The notes beneath the pieces are model-generated. The model saw only the letters and a program-made list of their open reading frames with translations. It made no database searches and was not told the origin of the DNA. A program made the position numbers and the translations under genes. Positions 15,319-21,534 of a DNA stretch of 22,991 nt are shown here, in pieces (position 1 is the stretch's first letter; every line of letters starts with the position of its first letter). Source of the DNA: a virus; the IMG/VR virus record IMGVR_UViG_3300025276_000226, positions 1 to 22,991 of that record. One strand, 5' to 3'.

Positions 15319-15330
15319 AATATAATATAA
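15316..15330 (-). promoter_or_regulatory. AT-repeat translation leader before scaffold gene
   Basis: TTATATTATATT directly abuts the scaffold ATG, identical over 15 bases to the leader of the 280-residue gene about 2.8 kb away. No Shine-Dalgarno sequence is present. It may be a start-site context or a shared regulatory element. Confidence 0.5.
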
Positions 15331-15346
15331 TAATAGTTAATAATTT

Positions 15347-17749
15347 TTAAATACCTAAACCGCCTAAGTTATCATTACTTGCTTGCTCAAAGTTTTTAGG
15401 TGGTTTTTGGTTATTTCTTTGATCAATCATCTCACTTTGTTGAGTTGCTTGAATTTTTGTTCTTTGGTCTTTACGATCTTCTTTGCTAGAGTCTTTTGAA
15501 TTTGTAACTTCAGTCTCCATTCTCTTCAATTGCATGTTAAGTTTAAACTCATGGTCCATCAAGTCTTTCTTTATAGCCGCTTCTTGCTCTAAAGCTTTAG
15601 ATGCTAAACCTGCTTTAGCTTCTTCAAGCTGCATTTGACTCATTGTAACAGCTTCGTTTTTCTTAACCTCCATCATTGCAGCTGCATTTTGAGCATTGAT
15701 ATTTGCTTCTGATTGTGCTTGTATGTTTTCTTGCTGTATTTTTTGGTCTTCTAGTTTTTTCTTTTTACGTCTTATTTTTAATAATTGATTAGCTAACTTA
15801 ACGTTTTTAATTTCTCTAAGATCTATTGCGTCCTCTAAATCTATAGCTTGTTGAGCAACTGCAGCTTGTATGTTGTTTTCTAGCATTGCTTTTTGTTCAT
15901 CATCAGGACTTAGTTCTATAAATATACCAAAATCATATAAGTAAAGTTCTGACATTTCTTTTAACGTTGCTACATTGTGAGCGCCAACTTGTTGTATAAA
16001 AGCGTTTTTTGTTGGTGAGTATTCTAGAATGTCTGATATTCTTAATGACAAACAGTTACAAACTTCTTTTGTTAAAAACAATCCTGACTGTAATATGTGC
16101 CTTGTTGCTGTGTTTGAATTAGCAGCTGCAAGTTTTTGTACTCCAACTAAAGCGTTTTTATCAGGTGTACTACCGTCTCTAGCTTCATTTAAACCAGTTA
16201 CATCTCTTATCATTTGTAGATAATAGTTGTAAGTTTGTATTAAACTTTGCATTTTACCACTACCAGATCCTGATTGTATTTCTTGTATAGGTATTTTACC
16301 TGGATTCATATCACCTTCAGAAGTAAAACTTCTACCAATAACAGATCCTGTTTGAAAGAACATGTTCAGTGCTTCTTGAGGATTGTAGTTTGTTCCATTA
16401 CCTAAATCTATTTCAGCCAAACCATCAGCATCTAAATAAATACCATCTGGTACCATGCGTGACAGTACTTGTTGTAGTTTTAAGTGAGTCAACTGTATCA
16501 TATCAGCAAAACCAGTTATTCTACCAACTAATGACTCTATGTTTCCATTGTAAATTCTTGGAGCAGTAATAGCGTAATTCATTTTTACTTTTGTAAAATC
16601 ACTTTTAGGACGCATCATGTTTTTAGACATTTCCCATTGAAGTAATTTTTCACTACCTAATATCATAGCTCCTTCATACAAACACTCTACTGATCTTTCT
16701 AGTTTTTCGTAATCTCCATCTAAGTTTTGAGGAGGATTAAATGTATCGTTTTTTTCTATAGCTTTTTCACCACCAGCACCAGTTTGTTTTACTTTATAAA
16801 CCTCGTTCATATAGGTTTTATAATTAAAATATAAAACTTGAACTTTATTATTATCTTCTTCGTTTAAATTATGGTTAGTGTTGTGATAGTTAGTTTTGTG
16901 ATGGTTTTTGTTTTTAACTATATCTTTTAAATCTTCTTGGGAAAGTTTAGGGAATTGTTTTACTAATTCATTTATAGGTATCATTTTTACTTCACCTACA
17001 TAATATATGTCATCAAAATAAGGTGACTCAGTATAAGAATATACTAAATCTGCTGGATCAACATAGTCAATAGTTACTCCTTCAGATGTATTAAAGTTTG
17101 TTTTAACAGCACCAATACCTAGTACAGCCAAATCGTAATAAAATCTTTTCTTTGTTAATTCGTAATCATTACCTTCTAGCAAAACATTTAAAGCTTGTTC
17201 TTCTGCTATTTCAACAGCCTGCTTATATGTTAAAGACATATGTAAATCTAACTCTTCTTTTGAATCTGGCAATTCTTCTTTGTCATTATTAAGTAAAGAC
17301 ATACCAAACGCTTGTTCAGCAAATTCACTAATTTTTTTAGTTCTCATGTCATTCAATAAAGAATCCATGTATTCAGTTCTTTTACTAACTCCAAAAGGAT
17401 CTTGAGAATAAGCTCTTACATCATAAGTTCTGTCTGCAATACCATTCACAACAATATCAACAAACTTAGGTATTATTGGTACTGGTTTCCAGTCTAAATT
17501 AAGATAAGATAAATCACCATTTATAGATAGTTCATCTTTGTATTTCTGTATAGGTTGTTCTCCTCTAGCGTACAATCTTAATTTGTGAAAATTAGTTTGA
17601 TTTGTTCTTGCTCTGTTAGAACCTCTATCTGAATAAAACCATTCATTCTCAATAGCTTTAGCAACTTTTAAGCCATAATCATAGCTCATTTTCTCCAAAT
17701 CACTAACGACTTGGCTTGGGAAATAATTGTTCATAAACGACTCAGCCAT
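15347..17749 (-). CDS. Portal protein
   Basis: This 800-residue protein would form the dodecameric portal at the packaging vertex. The order is an N-terminal helical and wing region (SDRGSNRARTNQTNFHKLRL, IIPKFVDIVVNGIADRTYDV), a beta clip-like part (KTNFNTSEGVTIDYVDPADL), then a stem/crown region with the conserved RDVTGLNEARDGSTPDKNAL block. A long charged coiled coil follows (about 655-750), ending in a Gln/Asn-rich tail. The length and the C-terminal coiled coil fit the large portals of P22-like and crAss-like podoviruses. It begins 2 bases after the large terminase stop, the standard neighbour. An unusual His/Asn-rich patch (NHHKTNYHNTNHNLN) lies near residue 285 and is probably a surface loop. 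Confidence 0.93.
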   Translation of the reverse strand: MAESFMNNYFPSQVVSDLEKMSYDYGLKVAKAIENEWFYSDRGSNRARTNQTNFHKLRLYARGEQPIQKYKDELSINGDLSYLNLDWKPVPIIPKFVDIVVNGIADRTYDVRAYSQDPFGVSKRTEYMDSLLNDMRTKKISEFAEQAFGMSLLNNDKEELPDSKEELDLHMSLTYKQAVEIAEEQALNVLLEGNDYELTKKRFYYDLAVLGIGAVKTNFNTSEGVTIDYVDPADLVYSYTESPYFDDIYYVGEVKMIPINELVKQFPKLSQEDLKDIVKNKNHHKTNYHNTNHNLNEEDNNKVQVLYFNYKTYMNEVYKVKQTGAGGEKAIEKNDTFNPPQNLDGDYEKLERSVECLYEGAMILGSEKLLQWEMSKNMMRPKSDFTKVKMNYAITAPRIYNGNIESLVGRITGFADMIQLTHLKLQQVLSRMVPDGIYLDADGLAEIDLGNGTNYNPQEALNMFFQTGSVIGRSFTSEGDMNPGKIPIQEIQSGSGSGKMQSLIQTYNYYLQMIRDVTGLNEARDGSTPDKNALVGVQKLAAANSNTATRHILQSGLFLTKEVCNCLSLRISDILEYSPTKNAFIQQVGAHNVATLKEMSELYLYDFGIFIELSPDDEQKAMLENNIQAAVAQQAIDLEDAIDLREIKNVKLANQLLKIRRKKKKLEDQKIQQENIQAQSEANINAQNAAAMMEVKKNEAVTMSQMQLEEAKAGLASKALEQEAAIKKDLMDHEFKLNMQLKRMETEVTNSKDSSKEDRKDQRTKIQATQQSEMIDQRNNQKPPKNFEQASNDNLGGLGI

Positions 17750-17751
17750 AT

Positions 17752-19965
17752 TTATTCTTTGATTAATTTAGATGCATTGCCGTTATTTGAATACTTAGCA
17801 ATACTTATATTTAGTTTTGGTTTTTCTACAGTTGCGTTTGGCGCGTATAAATGCCTGTTGTTAGCCATGATAGCTAGACCAGAGCTAATAGACGCATCGT
17901 GCTTTGTTCTTTTATTTATATCAAATCTTGACCAATCATTTAACAACTCATTAAAGTAACAGTCTCCAAATGATCCGTCTTGCCTTATGCCAACGTGGCT
18001 TTGAATATACATCTCAATAGCGGCAGCATGAGCTTGTTTTATATCCTCACTTGAGTTAGGTATTCCACCAACTTCTTTTTCAGCCACAGATAGTTTGTTC
18101 CATATTTTATCAGGTCTGTTCATGCTAAAACCTCTATAACCTCGTCTTCTAAAGTAGTACAACAAACGAGGTTTGTTATTCTCTGCTAGTATTGGCATTC
18201 CATAAAACACACAAGCCATTAACACATCTTCAAAAAATATTTCAGCGGTTTGTGGTCTTGCAAGATATTCTAAGAAAAAACTATTAGCCGGGGCGTCTTC
18301 CATAGAAAATTTAGTTAATCCATGTAGTGCACCTTTAGATCCTTTACCATCTACTGTTCCTGATATATCATAGCTATCACAACCAAAAGCCCCCATGTGT
18401 TCGTTGCCCGGATGTTTGATTCCGTTTTTTATTACAACTTTGTTTTGAATATGTGTTGGTGGCACCCAGCTTACTTTAAATCTACCTTTTTTATCTGGAT
18501 AAAATATAACAGTAGAATCTTTTATACCGTTAACCCACTGAAAATTACCTTGAGTTATTCCTAAAGTTCTAGTCATTTCTTCGTTGTAATCTATTTGCTC
18601 GTATATTTTGACTAGGTTAAATATACTTCCAGCAGCTTCATCTCTAAATGCATGCTCTGTTGTTCTTGGAAACTGTCGGTAAAATTCATTTAAAGCATCT
18701 TGATCTCCTTTTAAACCATCGGCTTCATTCTGCCAGTTCTCTACAACTCCTATGTCTATTAACTCTCCGTGTGGATCGAAGACATCATGGTCCGGATTAT
18801 CAAAGACTGGAATTCCGTGTTCATCAATGAATCCTTCATAATTCCATTCCATTGGAATAAAAAGAGAGTATAAACCAGACGCTGTTTGTCCATTACGATT
18901 TCTTTTCGTGACGTCTGAAGCATTGTATAATTTTTTAAAGTTCTCACCTCCTTTGTCTAAAGAGTTTGACGTTGATCCCATCATACACTTACCTATAATT
19001 CTACTACCTAGTCTAAGGCATGTCTTTGTAACTCTCCAGTTGTTTAAGATATTGTCTGGTCTTTCCCACTTACCACTTTCATCATGAACTAGTAGTTTTA
19101 GTTTTTCACCATCATAACTATTATCACCTGTATTCTTCCAATCTATAGTTGTATCAAGACCTTCTATTTCTTCAAGCTTCTCGTTTGTTGTGATTTTCTT
19201 TCTAGTAAACTTAGACGCAGGTACTCTATAGGCAAGTTCGGATTTAGGCCGATCCATACCATCTTGAATAGGACTAAAGAAAAACGGGTAGTTAATTGAT
19301 ATAGGTACAATCTTGTCGGTAAACATTTTCTTAGCATCTGATCCTGTTTTAGATAACACACCAAATCTTGCATCTGTAGATATTGTAGCTTGATTAACTG
19401 TTTCTGCTGATGACATAAAAGAAAATCCAGATCTTCTGTTTTTAAGATAACACATACCGTAGCATCTCTTATCTGCTTTGCACGCTTCCCAGAATATATA
19501 GAACAATCTATTAGCTTCTCTAAAGTCTGGTGCACCTACATCAATCTTACTCCATTGCAAGTACATGTAATGAGTGCCAGTAATATAGGTATCCGTCCCA
19601 TTATTATTGAACCAAAAACCTTCATCTCTTCGTTTAAATTCCTCGTCAATATAGTCGTGCCATTGTTCTTTGTTTTCTTCTGGATAAGCTTTCCAGTCAA
19701 ATATACTTTTAAGTCTTGATAATGCTTTAGGATATTCAAACTGCTTCCATTTTTTTTCTTTACTAGCATATACGTTGGTAGTTTTAGGTAAAGCTATTTT
19801 AAAATTTTGTATTTCGTATATATCACCTATTTGACCGGTTCTGCTAATAACAACAATATCATGTTCTTTATTATAGCCATACACCCATTTCTTACCTTTG
19901 TTAAGTCTACTTATAGTAGTTTTCTTAATAGGTTCAACAATCTTATATAAGCTTTGCTCGTACAT
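17752..19965 (-). CDS. terL: Terminase large subunit (packaging ATPase-nuclease)
   Basis: This 737-residue motor protein pumps DNA into the prohead and cuts it. The ATPase domain has a Walker A-like KNRRSGFS (175-182), a deviant form comparable to the K/R-rich loops of other phage terminases. Walker B is LLVHDE (291-296) and the coupling motif is GSTSN (330-334). The C-terminal RNase H-like nuclease has its first acid in GAFGCDSYD (Asp530) and a late one in KRTKHDASI (Asp690); the middle acid is probably Glu580 or Asp581. The length is slightly above most TerL proteins and similar to crAss-like ones. The gene overlaps the putative small subunit by one base (TAATG), implying coupled translation, and precedes the portal. 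Confidence 0.95.
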   Translation of the reverse strand: MYEQSLYKIVEPIKKTTISRLNKGKKWVYGYNKEHDIVVISRTGQIGDIYEIQNFKIALPKTTNVYASKEKKWKQFEYPKALSRLKSIFDWKAYPEENKEQWHDYIDEEFKRRDEGFWFNNNGTDTYITGTHYMYLQWSKIDVGAPDFREANRLFYIFWEACKADKRCYGMCYLKNRRSGFSFMSSAETVNQATISTDARFGVLSKTGSDAKKMFTDKIVPISINYPFFFSPIQDGMDRPKSELAYRVPASKFTRKKITTNEKLEEIEGLDTTIDWKNTGDNSYDGEKLKLLVHDESGKWERPDNILNNWRVTKTCLRLGSRIIGKCMMGSTSNSLDKGGENFKKLYNASDVTKRNRNGQTASGLYSLFIPMEWNYEGFIDEHGIPVFDNPDHDVFDPHGELIDIGVVENWQNEADGLKGDQDALNEFYRQFPRTTEHAFRDEAAGSIFNLVKIYEQIDYNEEMTRTLGITQGNFQWVNGIKDSTVIFYPDKKGRFKVSWVPPTHIQNKVVIKNGIKHPGNEHMGAFGCDSYDISGTVDGKGSKGALHGLTKFSMEDAPANSFFLEYLARPQTAEIFFEDVLMACVFYGMPILAENNKPRLLYYFRRRGYRGFSMNRPDKIWNKLSVAEKEVGGIPNSSEDIKQAHAAAIEMYIQSHVGIRQDGSFGDCYFNELLNDWSRFDINKRTKHDASISSGLAIMANNRHLYAPNATVEKPKLNISIAKYSNNGNASKLIKE

Positions 19966-20237
19966 TATTTAGACCTTCCTTCTGCAAAACCTTTAAATGC
20001 TTTCTTCTCTACTTCTTTAGGTTTGTTGTTCAACAAGTCTTCTTCTTCTTGTATTCTGTTTAATATTTCAAATGCATCAAATATAGCTAGTTTTTTAGTT
20101 GCTGCAGCATTTTTTAATTTGTCTGCAGATAAATCATCATCTGAATCAACAATAGCTTCTTTGGCAACTTTAATAAGTTCTTCTACAGCTTTATGCCCAG
20201 CTTGGATTATACTCTTCTTCGTTTCCTTGATATTCAT
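19965..20237 (-). CDS. Putative terminase small subunit
   Basis: This 90-residue, mainly helical, charged protein (HKAVEELIKVAKEAIVDSDD, then DLSADKLKNAAATKKLAIFD, AFEILNRIQEEEDLLNN) lies directly upstream of terL, sharing TAATG. Location, size and helical make-up match small terminase subunits, which recognise phage DNA and feed it to the large subunit. The coiled-coil-like middle would be the oligomerisation part. I see no clear helix-turn-helix, so the call is mainly synteny. The chosen ATG overlaps the end of the GroES-like gene by 47 bases. No later in-frame Met exists, so this start or an upstream alternative must be used. Confidence 0.75.
   Translation of the reverse strand: MNIKETKKSIIQAGHKAVEELIKVAKEAIVDSDDDLSADKLKNAAATKKLAIFDAFEILNRIQEEEDLLNNKPKEVEKKAFKGFAEGRSK
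19974..19981 (-). promoter_or_regulatory. Shine-Dalgarno-like site of terL
   Basis: AAGGAAGG lies 8 bases before the terL ATG, inside the last codons of the upstream gene. It is the only convincing SD-like sequence I found at a start in this window, and it sits at a TAATG coupling point. The match to the anti-SD is interrupted by one extra A. Confidence 0.4.
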
Positions 20238-20772
20238 ATTTGATTGTAATTAAATTAGATAAAACTCTATATAATTTTTGACCATCAATAATAAATTCGT
20301 ATTCAGAACCTGGTCTAAAACCTATTAAATCACCTTTGTTAACAGTGCCATCGGTGTATTCAACTATAGCGGTTAAAGGTTTTTCTTTATCCATACTATA
20401 ATTATTTTCAGAAACTATTGGTTTTACAAAGCAATAACCTTTTTGCGCTTTCCAAACATTGTTTGTTTTATATAAAAATATTTGATCATTAGAAATTAAA
20501 TAAGTTTGCTCGTCGAAATAACTTCTACTATTTTTTTCTTCACCTTTAACGTTGTGCCATCTTCTAAAAACGTTGTGATGAACAATAACTTTGTCTCCTA
20601 TTTTTATGTCAGTGCTACCAACACTTGGTATTGCTTTTACTATAGCTTCTCTATTTACATATTGATGATTAAATATCTCAGTATTAATGATAAGTTCTTT
20701 TTCACCTATTTTTTTAGTATTATTATATCTAGAATTAACAGGTGTCACAACAAAGTTGTAAACACTTTTCAT
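20191..20772 (-). CDS. Tandem GroES-like protein (putative phage co-chaperonin)
   Basis: This 193-residue protein reads as two successive GroES-like barrels. Half one (about 4-102) has REAIVKAIPSVG, IKIGDKVIVHHN and DQIFLYK. Half two (about 112-180) has KGYCFVKPI, AIVEY, then VNKGDLIGFRPGSEYEFIID and GQKLYRVLSNLITIKYE. These match the GroES pattern of a GDxV strand followed by a final D/N-I-x-I/L-Y/V strand. GroES is a ~95-residue cap for GroEL; phages such as T4 (gp31) supply their own to fold capsid protein. Here the two halves are fused. The stretch between 70 and 85 replaces part of the usual mobile loop, so GroEL binding is not certain. No GroEL is present in the window. It is coupled by TAATG to the upstream 73-residue gene. 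Confidence 0.8.
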   Translation of the reverse strand: MKSVYNFVVTPVNSRYNNTKKIGEKELIINTEIFNHQYVNREAIVKAIPSVGSTDIKIGDKVIVHHNVFRRWHNVKGEEKNSRSYFDEQTYLISNDQIFLYKTNNVWKAQKGYCFVKPIVSENNYSMDKEKPLTAIVEYTDGTVNKGDLIGFRPGSEYEFIIDGQKLYRVLSNLITIKYEYQGNEEEYNPSWA

Positions 20773-20993
20773 TAGTAGTTTAAATTATACTCTACCGAAA
20801 CTGCCATGTTTTTATTAAAATCTTTCCATGGAATAACATCTTTGTTTTTCTTTATATATATAGAAAACTTATAATCTTCTTCTATTATATTGCAAATAGT
20901 ATGACCACCATACACTTCTTGCCCCACGGCATAGTGCATGGCGTCATTCTTATAGTCTTTTCCTATACTAATCTTTCGTATCAGCTTCGACAT
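20772..20993 (-). CDS. Small conserved phage protein, unknown function
   Basis: This 73-residue protein starts MSKLIRKISIGKDYKNDAMH and continues with VGQEVYGGHTICNIIEEDYK and a C-terminal beta segment (NMAVSVEYNLNY). It is basic at the N-terminus and probably a small alpha/beta or all-beta fold. I recall similar short proteins in marine phage packaging modules but know no role. It overlaps the 88-residue gene by 26 bases and shares TAATG with the GroES-like gene, so translation is coupled in a chain. A purine run (GAGAGAAG) lies before its ATG but too close to be a proper SD. Confidence 0.75.
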   Translation of the reverse strand: MSKLIRKISIGKDYKNDAMHYAVGQEVYGGHTICNIIEEDYKFSIYIKKNKDVIPWKDFNKNMAVSVEYNLNY

Positions 20994-21234
20994 CTTCTCT
21001 CACGTTTATTGTTCCATCCTGTATGTTTACATCTACTTTTCCATAAGCTGCTTCTAACTCACCCTGAAGTTTCATTAGATCAGTTCTCATTAGAGATAGA
21101 TCATGAAGCACCATATGTTTCTGTGTTTCAATTTGACCAACTCTAGTAGTTGCACCATTCATTGAGCTTACAATTTCTTGTAAAGATTTTAATTCGTCTT
21201 CTGTTACTTTTAATACTTCTTCTTTTTTAGCCAT
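20968..21234 (-). CDS. Small coiled-coil phage protein, unknown function
   Basis: This 88-residue protein is mostly one long helix, about residues 8-68 (VTEDELKSLQEIVSSMNGAT, then VGQIETQKHMVLHDLSLMRT and DLMKLQGELEAAYG), with regular hydrophobic spacing that suggests a coiled coil. It ends in a short beta-like KVDVNIQDGTINV segment and an acidic tail. Related proteins are common in marine phages, always uncharacterised. Such short helical proteins can be assembly chaperones or packaging accessories, but nothing here selects one. The start follows an A/T-only leader with repeated TTAAATTAA strings. Confidence 0.75.
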   Translation of the reverse strand: MAKKEEVLKVTEDELKSLQEIVSSMNGATTRVGQIETQKHMVLHDLSLMRTDLMKLQGELEAAYGKVDVNIQDGTINVREDVEADTKD

Positions 21235-21259
21235 TTTATTTAATTTAAGTTAATTTAAT

Positions 21260-21478
21260 TTATAGAGATACTTCAAGCGCCTCTATTTGCGCTTTTTGTT
21301 CTGCAGTTAATGCGTTTACAAATGCGCTGTGTTGCATCTTAAGAGCTAAGTGTCTTTCGTTTCTACCTAACGTAGCAGTTTGCTCGTCAGTAGGATCAGC
21401 TTCTGTTCTTAAAGATACTACTATAGCGTAAGAGTCCATTGAAGCTGGTACATCTGCCGCGTAATTGTGTTCTACCAT
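21260..21478 (-). CDS. Small hypothetical protein
   Basis: This 72-residue protein begins MVEHNYAADVPASMDSYAIV and ends in a predicted helix (TAEQKAQIEALEVSL). Its composition is ordinary for the phage and it has its own A-rich leader (AAAAACAAAAAA), so I take it as real. I recognise no family. It lies between the fibre gene and the coiled-coil gene. A fibre-related or assembly-chaperone role is possible from position only. Confidence 0.7.
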   Translation of the reverse strand: MVEHNYAADVPASMDSYAIVVSLRTEADPTDEQTATLGRNERHLALKMQHSAFVNALTAEQKAQIEALEVSL

Positions 21479-21534
21479 TTTTTTTGTTTTTAATTGTTAT
21501 TATATAATTACTTGTTTTCTAGCTGTTTTACTTA

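Noticed and set aside
19164-19535. Minus-strand ORF of 123 codons
   Set aside because: It is an alternative frame inside the large terminase coding region, which carries clear ATPase motifs.
20968-20993. Programmed frameshift joining the 88- and 73-residue proteins
   Set aside because: The second gene has its own ATG, and no convincing slippery heptamer was seen in the short overlap.
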